A stretch of 64,000 nucleotides of DNA, from assembly GCA_024036415.1 (NCBI GenBank), contig JAMWET010006760.1:777001-841000 (forward strand), read 5' to 3'. Below the pieces are notes generated by a model. That model did no database searches and was not told the origin of the DNA. It was given only the letters and a program-made list of their open reading frames with translations. Position numbers and translations under genes: made by a program. The DNA is from Prochilodus magdalenae. Its lineage: Eukaryota; Chordata; Actinopteri; Characiformes; Prochilodontidae. Of this stretch, positions 1-11,704 are shown piece after piece (positions within the stretch are counted from its first letter, which is position 1; every line of letters starts with the position of its first letter).

Positions 1-390
1 GTTGTTAATTTCTTGTGTCAGAGACAGATAATCTACAATGGGGCCCAGAAGTCTAAGAAGAACTGAGAACTGAGATTTAAAAAAAACAAATTGAAAATAA
101 ACAGATAATTTAGAAAGAATCAGTAAAATAAAGAAAAGTTTCTTCTGTTTTCAATTTCTATATGTTCAGATAGCTGTTTAAATGTGAGCACAATTCAGAA
201 TCTTAGACTATGTCTATGGCTTTGTGGAAAAAGATCCCAAGGGTCTTATTTCTTGCATTGAAGCCAATGTTTAGACTATTCTTTTATGGATTGGATCTAC
301 TAAGAAGCTTGTTCAAATTAATGAGCTAGCAGCCATTGTCCTATTTAGAATGCTGACATTAAAGCAAAATACAGACCTATGAAATGTTAA
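1..390. other. AT-rich non-coding stretch
   Basis: I see no gene, RNA or recognisable repeat here. The stretch is AT-rich with short A and T runs and ends where the Tc1 relic begins. Confidence 0.5.
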
Positions 391-1910
391 TAAACTGCTC
401 AAAAAAATGAAAGGGACACTTTTTAATCAGAGTATAGCATCAAACTTTAACTTCTGGGATATCGATTGGGTCAGTTAAGTGTGTGTGTGGGGTGGGGTGG
501 GGGGCGGTTATTGATCAGTCTCTGTTTTGGTGTTAAGGAAATTACAACAGGTGCACTAGAGGAGCAGCAATGAGACGACCCCAGAACAAGAATGGTTTAA
601 AAGGTGGAGGTCATTGGCATTTTGTCCACCCTCATCTTTTCTGACTGATATTTTACTAGTCTTGCAGTCAACTTGGATCAGCGTCACTACTAGTACCATG
701 GTGCGGTACCTGGACCCTACAGAGGTTGCACAGGTAGTCCAACTCCTGCAGGATGATACATCAATATGTGCCATTGCCAGAAGGTCTTAAGAGTACGGTA
801 GAGATTCCAGCATACAGGCAGTTACTCTAGGAGAGCTGGACAAGGCCGTAGAAGGTCCTTAACAGCAGGATCACTATCCTTTGTGCAAGTAGGAATAGGA
901 TGAGCACAGCCAGAGCCATACGAAATGAACTCCAGCAGGCCCCTGCTCTGAATGTTTCTGACCAAACAATCAGATACAGGCCTCATGAGGGAGGCCTGAG
1001 GGCCCAACATCCTGTAGTAGGCCCTGTGCTCACTTCCCAGCAACGTAGAACTTGACTGGCATTTGCCATAGAACACGAGAATTGGCAGATCCGCCACTGG
1101 CACCCTGTGCTTTTCACAGATGAGAGCAGGTGTCACCTGAGCACGTAACTGACGTGACAGGGTCTGGAGACGCCGTGGAGAACATTTTTCCAGCTGCAAC
1201 ATCATTCAGCATAACTGATTTTGTGGTGGGTCAGTGATGGTCTGGGGAAGCACATCCCTGGAAGGACAGCCCTCTACAGGCTAGGCAACGGCACGAAATC
1301 CTTTAACCCATTGTCAGACCCTACGCTGGTGCAGTGGGTCCTGTGTTCCTTTTGATGCATGACCGTGCCCGGCCTCATGTGGTTAGAGTATGCAGGCAGT
1401 TCTTGGAGGATGAAGGAATTGATACCATTGACTGGCCCCCTGCTCGCCTGACCTAAATCCAATAGAACACCTCTGGGACATTGTGTTTTGGTTCATCTGA
1501 CACTGCCAAGTTGCACTTCAGATTGTCCAGGAGCTCACTGATGCCCTGGTCCAGATTTGGGAGGAGATCCCCCAGTACACCGTCCATCATCTCATTAGGA
1601 GCATGCCCCGACATTGTCAGGCATACAAGCAGGTGGAGGCCATACAAACTACTGAATACCATTTTGAGTTGCTGGGATGTTGCTGGAGTTGATGGAATTT
1701 TGGTTAAATGGACGAGCCTGCTGCATCACTCTTTCACTTTGATTTTAACCCTCTGTAGGGAGATCGTTTTCATTTCCATCAAACGATGTGGCATCCTTTT
1801 ACTCCTAACACATTACACAGTCTATATGAGGAAAGATATTCTGCATGACTTTGTCCCATTGAGATCTGATGTGTTTTCAAAGTGTTCAAAAAATTTTTGA
1901 GCAGTGTATA
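391..1910 (+). mobile_element. Nearly full-length, dead Tc1/mariner transposon
   Basis: The element has both ends. The left end reads ACTGCTCAAAAA after a TA and the right end reads TTTTTGAGCAGT before TATA, which are inverted copies of each other, and TA is the expected target duplication. At about 1.52 kb it has the size of an intact fish Tc1-type element. A purine/GT-rich run (about 480-510) lies between the left end and the transposase remnant. The sequence closely resembles a Tc1-like family common in teleosts. Cut-and-paste transposition would have needed a DD34E transposase, which here is broken (separate entry). It is a fossil with no likely activity, although its ends could still be recognised by a related enzyme. 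Confidence 0.88.
698..1655 (+). pseudogene. Tc1-type DD34E transposase pseudogene
   Basis: The start codon at 698 opens with MVRYLDPTEVAQVV, the paired-type N-terminal DNA-binding region of Tc1 transposases. An in-frame stop follows at 788-790, and part of the helix-turn-helix region is missing. Downstream, in shifting frames, the catalytic motifs are still readable: FTDESR with its Asp at 1119-1121, LLMHDRARPHV with its Asp at 1361-1363, and SPDLNPIEHLWD with its Glu at 1465-1467. The second Asp and the Glu lie 104 nt apart, one less than the 105 nt of DD34E, so there is a single-base deletion between them. The family's usual stop is at 1653-1655. The protein would have cut and joined transposon ends in the nucleus. 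It is non-functional. Confidence 0.88.
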
Positions 1911-2480
1911 TTCTGGAAACTGTGTATATATTTAATAATCAAACTGTGGTGCTGATATCATAACGTCTAAGTATAATAATCAACTGAAAACAATGTTTCA
2001 AATAAGAAAAAAGGGGTAATACTTAACTCAAACATGCTTCAGCTAAAATTACTTTGAAATATTGATATCATAATGGATGGATAGATGCTGTGACGTGTTA
2101 TCATTACAGATTACTGTGCGTAATTGACATCATGACAATTAATAGTAAATGTAATATGGCACAGTCATATTAATGAAAGCCTGAAATGCCTGAAAGCCTG
2201 AAAGAGGTGAAATGTCAGGTGTGTCAGGAAGTCCTCCCCAGAATTGTGCGAGGAAAGGTATCCACCGAATTTGGATGAGCAGCTTAATTCTTTGATGCAA
2301 GAGTGGCAAAACATTGATGTTGCATACTTCCAGAAACGTGGAGGTATTACACACTATTAGGTACAGAGCGCTTATGTGGACATTCGGACCTTATTATATC
2401 ATAAAGAACTCAAGGATTAGCTGGGGAATAGCATAAAAAGCGTTAAAGCTAAGAGGAGACTTCACCCGGTAAGGAGATAT
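1911..2480. other. Non-coding stretch
   Basis: AT-rich sequence directly after the Tc1 relic. I see no gene or recognisable repeat. Confidence 0.4.
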
Positions 2481-2504
2481 TTTAGAACAGATTTAAAAAA
2501 AAAA

Positions 2505-2695
2505 GAAAAAATCCTGCTCCTGAGCACCCATGGTGCTTTTAGGTGTCTCTGTGATCCGTCAAACCCAATTCAGCTCATCAAGATTTCTCCTAATGAGCTC
2601 ACGAGTTGAATCAGATTTGTTGGATAAGAAAGACTTCAGAAATGTTCAGTGATGTGGGCTCCCAGGAGTAGGATTGAGAAACACTCTACCTAAAG
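2505..2695. repeat. Dispersed fish repeat fragment
   Basis: The stretch contains CCTGCTCCTGAGCACC, then AATGAGCTCACGAGTTGAATCAG, split here as AATGAGCTCA and GAGTTGAATCAG, and ends near GATTGAGAAACACT. The same order of motifs recurs at 56395-56500 (GAGCTGGTAAGTTGAATCAG, then GCTTGAGAAGCACTG). Both resemble a short DNA-transposon-type repeat I remember from many fish genomes. I cannot see clean terminal repeats, so the edges are approximate. Confidence 0.5.
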
Positions 2696-2699
2696 GTGG

Positions 2700-3710
2700 G
2701 CTGGGAAATTCTGATCTTGGACTGCAGAAGCATACCTTATCTAGATATCAGCTTCAGAGGGAAAGCTCAAAGCAGCTTCAGACAGCAGTTTTCACTAGCA
2801 CACATTTGTTCTCCACCGTTCCCAGTGTGTGCTAATAGGGCTAGCATATATGAGCTTTGTCCTTCGATTTTTCTTTCATTTTATCTTCGCCATCATACAT
2901 TGAAAGGATGTACGATGGCATGCAAGTTTTTTCAAATGAATGATTGAGTGCATACAGTAAAACTGATATTTTCTAAGAAATCCTCCACTGACTCCAGTAT
3001 AGCAGAGTGCAGTAAGTTCTGTGGGTCCTCAATCTCAGATTACACATTCACATTCAATGTCTTTCACATTATGACTGTTTTTCCCACTTGTAGCTTCCTG
3101 TTTACTTCCCTTTTTATTGCACAGACGATTACAAGGAGAATCATGATTCCAGCAGATAATGACTCTATGGCCTAAGGCCAAAAGAGAATCTCCACAGCAA
3201 GCTCACACAGCAAGGGCAAACTAAGAGTGTGTGTATGTGCGTACTCTTGTCTGGCCGCACAAATCAATACCGCCAAATGGTAGCCTGCAGATCTTCGATA
3301 ATTAGTGGGAAACAGACAGGGAGCGAGAGATCACCCAAGAGAGGTGCTAGGCTTTTGTATCACCCTTACATTTTACTGAGTGTTAGCCAAAATCTGCTCC
3401 TCTTGTACTTCAAAACCGGCTCACGTTCACGTTAATCTCAACTGTATACCTGCTGATTTCTTCACCAGTTTCTATCTCGGCTCATAGACAATAACTAATC
3501 CAAAGTCATTATAGGTTATTTAAGGAATATAATCCAATTTCATTCTTTGCTTTTCCTGTTCTTTTGAGACCTTCTCTGACTCTCCCTGCCTGAACCCTGC
3601 TTACCTGCTTGTTCTTTTCTCAGTACACTGATTGTCCATTTGGGAGTTTATTATTTTCTGTGATGTCTTTGACAATGTAAAATCTACATTCCTCCTCATA
3701 TACACATATA
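2700..3710. other. Non-coding stretch
   Basis: Short open frames occur here but none shows a recognisable domain, splice structure or good coding character. I see nothing else. Confidence 0.4.
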
Positions 3711-3766
3711 CATCTTTATTCATTCATATATATATATATATATATATATGAATGAAGATGTGTATG
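3711..3766. repeat. TA microsatellite in a palindrome
   Basis: A (TA) run at 3726-3750 is flanked by CATTCAT on the left and ATGAATG on the right. The outer flanks also pair imperfectly (ACATCTTTATT against GAAGATGTGT). The whole can fold into a hairpin or cruciform. Confidence 0.75.
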
Positions 3767-4090
3767 TTTCAAACCTCTGTCGTCCGGAAATATGTACCAG
3801 CACCTACTGAAACATGATACAACGCTCTCTAAACTCCATCAGCTACACAGTGGGCTCATTAGCCCATGGGACTATATGCACTAGACCTCTATACTTAAAC
3901 ATCAGATAGTGAGCCACTGTCTGCCACATATTTGTACTTGTAAATAATGAAAAAAAATAGTCACATAACATAATATTATGATACTCAAGTGTATTTCTAT
4001 TTTCCTACACACTTTTACCTAGACCTCTCTAAAACCTTAATTTAGAACTCATGGTTCCAACAATTATGGCAAGCCACCCAAGGCTCAAGC
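3767..4090. other. Non-coding stretch
   Basis: I see no gene. The text before 4100 may be an older repeat but I cannot assign it. Confidence 0.35.
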
Positions 4091-4104
4091 AGCAAAATAT
4101 CTCC

Positions 4105-4245
4105 TCACCACCGTGCTACCACCATATTTGTTTGTTGGTGTGATATGCTGTATTATCTTTATGTAAGATGGGGTGTGATGGGATGTCTTAATTTTCTGTA
4201 ATCTTCCAATAAATCCACTTTCTAATCATCATTAATGGATAACAT
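4105..4245 (-). mobile_element. Tc1/mariner scrap (minus strand)
   Basis: The order CCACCATATTTG, TTGTTGGTGTGATATGCTGT, ATGTAAGATG and CTTCCAATAAATCCA matches, with heavy decay, the central transposase region of a fish Tc1-like family read on the complementary strand. No ends are visible. The call rests on remembered family sequence. Confidence 0.45.
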
Positions 4246-4249
4246 TCAA

Positions 4250-6685
4250 AAAGGCAAAAAAATGGCAAATGTGAGACAATCCTTTGTTTCATTACATGAG
4301 TGACTTTTCCTTCAGTAAAGGAAAGGACAATGTAAAAATGTGTGTTGTGTTCACTGTTCACTCAGGTTGTGGTTGTTACATGCGTGACATGCGTAACAGA
4401 AGAAACCAGCAGATACTTTTAAATGGAATTGCAGATCAGAGCTTCTGGAGAACAGCATCCACCCTTCTTTGCTCACAACGCCACCCCTCCACCCTGGTTG
4501 TGCCAGATCCTCTCAGGCTGACATTATTGAAGAACATTGTACATAAAAGACTTAATCTTATGAACACTGCACACTAGAGACATACTTTTATTTTGCCCAG
4601 CAGGGCAGCGCTCTTCCATTGCCAAGCCTCCGATCTGTCGACAGACTCAATCCATAGTGCCAGTGGACAGCTAACAGCCACACTTACAACAACAGTAAAT
4701 CAGAGCAACGCAGAGGAATGGATGAATAATCACAGAAGACATTCAGTGTTGGACTTATCATCATGGATTTATTCGACCAAGTCTCCAAAAAGACAATGCG
4801 GTTCAAGGCTAGATTAAAAAGCTTCTAAAAGGGATACGGCTGCACCAAACCCCTCATTAAAATGGCCCATAGCATGCAGTGTTCCAGAGATTTATTCCTT
4901 TATGTATAACGTCCTTTGATGTTGCATGCGACATTGTCAGCCTGAGAGGGTTAAGTTCCTCTTGCTACTGCTGCTACTGCAAAAATGCTCATCACTTTGG
5001 GTGAGCCTAACAGGCAGGGAAAAAGATCTACTGTGACCTTTCCACCAGCAAAACACAGCTCTCTCATTATCCACAGTGCGAGAGAGAGAATGCACAAGTG
5101 CTCAAAATGAATGGTGTCACAATCCTTCAAATAAAAAACAAATCGTCTACATACAGATTACTCATTAGAAAATCAATCTGATGTGAGAAATCAGCCCGGA
5201 CCACCTGCTGGGCTGTGCCGAGTAGGAGACCTCTGATTCAGTAACACTGGCCATGAAGCATCCAAACTTTCCAGCATTCATAGGACATAACTCTCTCCCT
5301 CTCTCTTCCTTTCATTCCTTCTCTCTCTCTTCTTCTTCTGCAGAGGCCTATGAGAACTCATTAAGAGGAACATGGTAGGCGTGTTTGCAAAGGTCCAGCT
5401 CCAGTGCTAACCATGAGCCTGGCTGAAACAATTTCTCCATACAAATCAAAAGACTTCCTTATTACCGCATCAGACTGATAATAAAATAACGGGAGCTCCT
5501 TTTTCAACAAACACTGTTTGCATAAACACTGCATGTATCTGCATGTGTTCTGCCGTCCTTTTTAATCATGCAGTAGCCGGAAAACCACTGTTGTAAGGAA
5601 AGTAGTGTCTTTTAGACTATAACCCAAAAGCATTTGTTCCCTCTTTTCCTCTCTCCTTCTGTGTCTGTGTGTAGAGGGTGGAGCGTGGTTGGGAAAGATG
5701 GAGCAGCAAGGTGTTAATATTTATTGAAAAAGCAGGGCAAACGGTGACGCATATACTCATATGGGCATGTGCTTTCATTGCTCGTGGTTAGACACTTGAT
5801 GGCTCTTGTTCTTTCTTCTTCAGCATCCAATAACACCATCCCAGGCTGAGGGAGCACATGGTCATCTAATGAAAAACAGCAGAGCTGTCAAGATAGACAT
5901 AAATAATGACCTTTATCTGATTTCCATCAAATGAATGCTGGGGCCTGAGATTGCTATCGATTCCAGTATTCATATGGCTGTAAATGCTAAAATGAAAGGC
6001 CAACGGGCTCGGTGTATTTGGATAGATAAGAGCATGTTTTATTGACATTGTGATTTTGCATTTCATCAGTAATAAGGCTTGAATTCTGAGGTAAAATCAA
6101 AGTCAGGTTTGCTACAAAACAAACACAGACCTTAAGCTACCAATAGCATTTCCATCCTAAGCTTACACTAATAGAAGGTTACATTCAGTTTCTCTTTTTT
6201 ATCAACACAGTGCAGTTTAATAAGAGGGATCAGAACAGACACTCATGTACCTGAAAATAATTTAGCGCTTGCCAAAATTCTGTTTTAATAGCACACATTG
6301 TGTGTGTTGCATTTACAGAAGCATTTAGGTAAGCATAGCACTCGGTTTTTGACCTGGTTGTATGGGTCAATCTTTAAGAAGCGTTATAGTGTATGTAGGT
6401 TTTTCATATTTAAAAAAAGGATCATTCCTCTTTACCCAAACGAACCTACAGTGACTTATGTGTCACTAGCCTTTTAAAAGTCAGTGGAGTTCTTTATACA
6501 GCTTTATCCTTCACCTAAACACAGGAGTCCCTGAGTGACCTATACCCAACATCCTGGTTCCAGTCACATGACAGTTGGTGAACATATGACGTCATTTAGA
6601 TAGTGCTTGCTTAGTGCAGTTAGAGACAAAACCAGCTCAAGCCTCGTTTTTGTGCCTATAAGGTTTTAACCCATTAAAGAGCTCT
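4250..6685. other. Long non-coding stretch with mixed composition
   Basis: No gene is seen. Pyrimidine-rich CT runs lie at 5290-5340. Parts such as 5150-5280 and 5460-5580 are of higher complexity than the surroundings and read like single-copy DNA. They could be conserved non-coding sequence, but that cannot be judged without an alignment. Confidence 0.35.
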
Positions 6686-6687
6686 AA

Positions 6688-7358
6688 TGTTCATATACCC
6701 ATATTCTATATTACATATACCCATATTCTATATTACATATACCCATATTCTATATTACACATACCCATATCTATATTACATTTACCCCTATTCTATATTA
6801 TATATACTCATATTCTATATTACATATACCCATATCTATATTACATATATGCATATTCTATATTACATATATGCATATTCTATATTACATATATGCATAT
6901 TCTATATTACATATACCCATATCTATATTACATATATGCATATTCTATATTACATATATGCATATTCTATATTACATATACCCATATTCTATATTACATA
7001 TACCCATATTCTATATTATATATACCCCTCTTCTATATTACATATACCCATATCTATATTACATATATGCATATTCTATATTACATATACCCGTATTCTA
7101 TATTACATATACCCATATTCTATATTATATATACCCCTCTTCTATATTACATATACCCATATCTATATTACATATATGCATATTCTATATTACATATACC
7201 CCTAATCTATATTACATATACCCTTAGCTATATTACATATACCCCTCTTCTATATTACATATACCCATATCTATATTACATATACCCATATCTATATTAC
7301 ATATACCCATATTCTATGTTACATATACCCATATTCTATATTACATATACCCATTCTT
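6688..7358. repeat. Minisatellite, 22-bp unit, with 109-bp higher-order repeat
   Basis: About 30 head-to-tail copies of a unit ending in TCTATATTACATATA. The unit starts vary: CCCATAT, TGCATAT or CCCCTCT. Most units are 22 bp and some lose one T to give 21 bp. A block of five units (four of 22 bp and one of 21 bp) starting at 7003 is repeated starting at 7112, an exact 109-bp higher-order period. Because the unit has no stop codon in any forward phase, three overlapping open frames of 118-172 codons appear; they are by-products of the repeat and not genes. Confidence 0.95.
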
Positions 7359-7369
7359 ACCCCATTTCT

Positions 7370-9320
7370 AGAACACCATGATGGAATACCAGTTATGAAC
7401 GTGTTATTGTTGTGAGATTTTATGGATGAAAAAAATGCACAGTCCAAACAAAATGTACTGAGGCTTTTGTGGGGTAATGGCCTCAGACTGTCCTACAAAA
7501 TCTGGAAGCAGTAATGGTATGCCAAATTTAAACTGTGCTCTCTTTTACTTATCCTTAGGAGCATTTAGCAACATTTTCACCGTTACCCACCCAAACCCAC
7601 CCATTTAATGCCTATCCAAATATAACATCCTAGGAACACCTCTGATTGGCGTGGTCACAGCAATACCTGTAAAAACTATGATCATCAAAGATGAGCTTTA
7701 GCTGATTCCTTTAAACCTACCAATATGAGTCCTATTGTCATGCTGCAGCCCAAACAAACATGTATCAGGATGGCAACAAAACTCTTGTACGACAAGCAAC
7801 ACACTGACTATAAAAACATGGGGACGAGAGCTAAACGACTATTAATGACGGTGAGCATGATACTGTAACTCTATATAACCTGTGGCTCATTCACTTTATT
7901 TAAAAAGGGAAGTGCAACAAGCAGAAACAGCCTTGAATTCTCCCACTGACCTCTGGAAATACATGCAGAATATGTAACTTCAGCTAGCTCTAAGAGAGAC
8001 CTGGTGTAAAGGTGTCAATATGTTTTAAATCACATCTGATTTTTTTTGTTTGTTTTTTGCATCTATATTTAGCACTTTTTTTTTAATGTATAGTATTATA
8101 TTATTTAAAATTATATAGTTATACTAACAATGATACTGAGAGAGAAAGAGTTATGTTTCCCCCAGGATGTGGGGTCAGAACCCCCTATACCCTCATAATT
8201 TCGAACTATGTCTCACTGAGCAATCAGTTGTAAGGCAAAGTGGAATCTGTGCAGTTGTGTGTAATGCACTTTATTTATATCTGCTCTTGTGGAAAAACAA
8301 GAATAGAATATACACTGATACTGCTTCTCTGTGAATCACTTGTCCCTAAACTGTGCCCCAGCAGTGGGTTGCAATTCACAGAATGAATTTGACTGCTTTG
8401 GGCATCACTTCTATGGCAGCACTCCACAGAACTAGTTTAGCTGCCTTTGTTTTAAAAGGGGCTAGTTAGGCAGACTTTCGGTGTCTGCTCCATTCAGTGG
8501 CTTTCAAAGAAGCCTAGAAGGTTTATCTGACTCACTGCACTTCTGAAAACAGCTGGGGTGAAGAACTATAGGCTATGAGAGCCTATAACACTTATAACAT
8601 GTAATGCTCAGCCTCTGCAAGTATTCTGCAAAGCACCTGTGTTCTTGCTGTATTACGATAACATGGCTCATATTGTTGGCTCTGCTGCTATAAATCACTC
8701 ATATCATTCCATTTAAAAATATGCCATGGCTTCCCCTTCCATGGCTTACCAAATCCCTTCCTGTCTGAACTCTTAATCAGTGTAAACCAGCCTCCCCACA
8801 TTTGCTGATTGCCATGGCAGGCCTGTCTGCTGTCACTTCTCATTGCACAGCATGTGCACTTTTATGCCATCTGACAAGAGAAAGATTCGATTCTCGTGGC
8901 AATCAGTAAGAGGCTGCTGAAGTCTGTGAATGATGAACATATAAAGCGCTGTGCACAGCTCTCATACTGAATTTCAGTGTATCTACAGATGAAATAGTTT
9001 CTGATTATCAGGCGGTTTATTGTTTCAGTTAGTATTGTTTTGCTATTCAATCATATGTTTATTACAGTATGCAATTTTAAAGGTGGAGGTCAGATTAGTC
9101 AGATCTGTAGCTCAGTTTATCCAATCTGCTCCTTACATAAGGAAGGGTAAAATAACAAATTCTAAGGATTATATTTAATAAAGCAAAGCAAGAAAAAGTG
9201 GGCTACAACTTGTTTGTAAACTATTCTGTTTACTTACAGCAAGGCACAGAGTTACTATAAGATGGGGTAAAGGTGGGGTACACATGTGGGAGCATTTCTG
9301 CAACTTTGATTATATTTCAT
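7370..9320. other. Non-coding stretch
   Basis: No gene or clear mobile element. The part at 8740-8960 is less AT-rich and of higher complexity than its flanks and reads like single-copy sequence. Confidence 0.4.
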
Positions 9321-9324
9321 TTTG

Positions 9325-9563
9325 ATGATTTTTTGAATGATAATTTGGATTATTATTTGGATGATATGTATAATATGTAATATTTGGATAATATTTGGAT
9401 GATATGTATAATATGTAATATTTGGATATTTGGATAATATTTGGATGATATGTATAATATGTAATATTTGGATATTTGGATAATATTTGGATGATATGTA
9501 TAATATGTAATATTTGGATATTTGGATAATATTTTGATGATATGTATAATGATATGTATAATA
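9325..9563. repeat. Minisatellite, 46-bp unit
   Basis: A unit made of TTTGGATAATATTTGGATGA, then TATGTATAAT, ATGTAATATT and TGGATA (46 bp) is repeated about three times with near-perfect copies between 9420 and 9540. Shorter and decayed copies lie on both sides. The unit itself is built from smaller TTTGGATA and ATATGTATAAT words. An open frame on the minus strand rich in Tyr, Ile and His is only a shadow of this repeat. Confidence 0.9.
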
Positions 9564-9564
9564 C

Positions 9565-10160
9565 CGAATCAAGATCATAACTAACTGAAGCAAAAGAAAA
9601 ATATATCTTACATTTTACTGCACTACATCATGCAAATTCTGCTGTTAATTTTGGGTTTTGTGTGCATAAAAACATAACATGTCAAAATAAAACGTGTGAT
9701 GTGAGCCCACCAATCAGGGTCCAGCGCTTTGTTTTGACATGGTGGACAGAGTTTGGTTCTACATAATTGCAACTGTTCTCCTTCAGCGTTTTGTGCTTAT
9801 GCTCATTTTAATAGACATCAGTGTCAGACTAATTAATGACAATCTTTTACTGGTGCACCAGGAGTGACACCAAAGTCTTTTCACCTACAGTGAGCTGATT
9901 AAACCTGTAAATCCCGTTACAAAAGCAAAGATAGCACGTTAGAGCCTTAATAAATCATGTTACTTTCACTTTCCATACTTTTAAAAGCAAATGCTTTAGT
10001 ACTTTTACTCAAGTGGAGGTCTAAAGTGAGGAACTTCTACTTCTACAGGAGTATTATTTTACCCTGGGTATCTCTACTTTAACCTACACAGTTCTTTATC
10101 CTCCTCTAGTTAAGTGCAATGACTAACCCGTGACTATTAGGACTAGAGCTTTTGTCTATA
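9565..10160. other. Non-coding stretch
   Basis: No gene seen. A homeodomain-type core, CTAATTAATGAC, lies at 9829-9840. Confidence 0.35.
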
Positions 10161-10164
10161 TTGT

Positions 10165-10410
10165 GCAGTATCTTGACTCACTCACTCACTCATCTACTAA
10201 ACCACTAAGTCCTTCTGGATTGCAGCAGCTACTGGAGTCTCAATCTCAGCGTTCAATGGGTGGAAGGCAGGAAACACCCCGGACAGGTTGCCAGTCCATC
10301 ACAGGGCAGACAGACATGCACATTAACTCACACACTCACACCTAGGGCGTCTTAAATTCCTCATGCTTATGGACCTTTGGGAGGAAACACGTGGAGAAAG
10401 CTTCAAACTC
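10165..10410 (-). mobile_element. SINE/L2-type retroposon tail (minus strand)
   Basis: The plus strand reads, in order, GGGTGGAAGGCAGGAAACAC, CCAGTCCATCACAGGGCAGA, CACACTCACACCTAGGGCG and TTTGGGAGGAAACACG. This is the reverse complement of the shared 3' region of fish tRNA-derived SINEs and L2-like LINEs. The CACTCACTCACTCAT run before it matches their simple-sequence tail. The tRNA-like head is not preserved. Confidence 0.75.
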
Positions 10411-11535
10411 CAAATAGACAAGTATCTTGACAATATTTGCTATACCTTATCTATGTTATGAAATGTGCAAAATTCTATAATGTATCTGTTGTTTATTCCC
10501 AGGTTTATTTCCAGGTCTGTCTCCAGACTGCAAACCATGTGCAAGAAAATGATGGTGATAAATCCATATAGCCTCTAGCAAACCCAGTGCAACTGACATA
10601 TCTACAAATGATAACCTTCAATGTCTAGTTAAAGGAATAACCATCCACCACAGCTCTAGTGAGTGAAATGCTTGCCCTAATACTGAATTCAGCATGAATC
10701 CAAGGCTAACTTCTGCAAATGTCTTTTCTAAAAAGAAGAGACAGAAACTCAGCCGAGGTTTTTCATGCACATCATTCAGAAGCTATGATGAGTGTTGAAC
10801 TACAGCTGATGCTAGCAGTCACTTTCACTCTGCAATGAAATATTAAAAGAGCCAGACATCTTTGCAGCACTGATGAAAGACAGAATGGAGATCACAGCTT
10901 ATCTGCGGGTTTAAACAGAGTTTAATTGTTCAATTTTGGACTCCTTCCTAAGAAATGGCTTTCCAACAATTACCTTTTAATGTTCGCTGACATCTTATTC
11001 TTTTTAGCTTTTACAGATTTTAACTCTGTATTCCTGCATTTCTAATGGCTGCACTATAAACAGAAAGCCCTACCTCAAGACAGAAGAGGCATCCCTTGCC
11101 TTAAACCTCATATTAATGAGTTTGATATCTCCTAGCCTGTTAATCATGCAACTCCTGCTGTAGACATCTTAAATCTTCTTAGCCTTTGATCAAATCTTCT
11201 CGCGCTTCTCGCTAAAACATTTCAAGGATACGGTGACATAATCTGTGTAATGACCTTCATCAAAGAAACTCAAAAACATATTACTAAACCACACAAAGTT
11301 TTGCATACAGAATTCTCACACAAGATCACTTTTCCAGTGTACATAAGGTCAAGAAACACAGCTATAGCACATGTTATGAACCCTGTTTTTGTACACCATA
11401 TGGAATGGCAGACTATACATTTTACATTGGGAGGATATCTTATGCTAAATAGACCCTCAGTTCATGTGGCTCACATCTTAATATGAGCATTCTGATTGGA
11501 TTTTAGGCACATGCATTTACAGAGCATATGGAGGG
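10411..11535. other. Non-coding stretch
   Basis: I see no gene or repeat that I can name. The sequence is AT-rich and of ordinary complexity. Confidence 0.4.
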
Positions 11536-11605
11536 TATGTAAGGTATTGTGTGTGTGGTTGTGTGTATTAGGATGTGTGTGTGTGTATGTGTGTACACTG
11601 TGTGT
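11536..11605. repeat. Imperfect GT microsatellite
   Basis: GT-rich run with interruptions, including a stretch of GTGTGTGTGT near 11575-11600. Confidence 0.8.
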
Positions 11606-11702
11606 TATGTTGTTACTCTCTGTACACTGTAAAGCTACTGTAACCAACGACAAATACCTTGTATGTGTAAACATACTTGGCAAATAAAGCTTGATTCTGA
11701 TT
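11606..11702 (+). mobile_element. 5'-truncated LINE 3' end
   Basis: The sequence CACTGTAAAGCTACTGTAAC followed by ACAAATACCTTGTATGTGTA and CAAATAAAGCTTGATTCTGATT, read here in pieces of 20 or less, matches the 3' end of a non-LTR retrotransposon common in fish, whose tail is a short GATTCT repeat. It includes an AATAAA poly(A)-type signal. Only the terminal ~100 bp is present, as expected of 5' truncation during target-primed reverse transcription. Confidence 0.6.
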
Positions 11703-11704
11703 AC

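Noticed and set aside
6687..7381. Three overlapping plus-strand open frames of 118-172 codons rich in Tyr, Ile and His
   Set aside because: They are translations of the 22-bp tandem repeat in its three phases.
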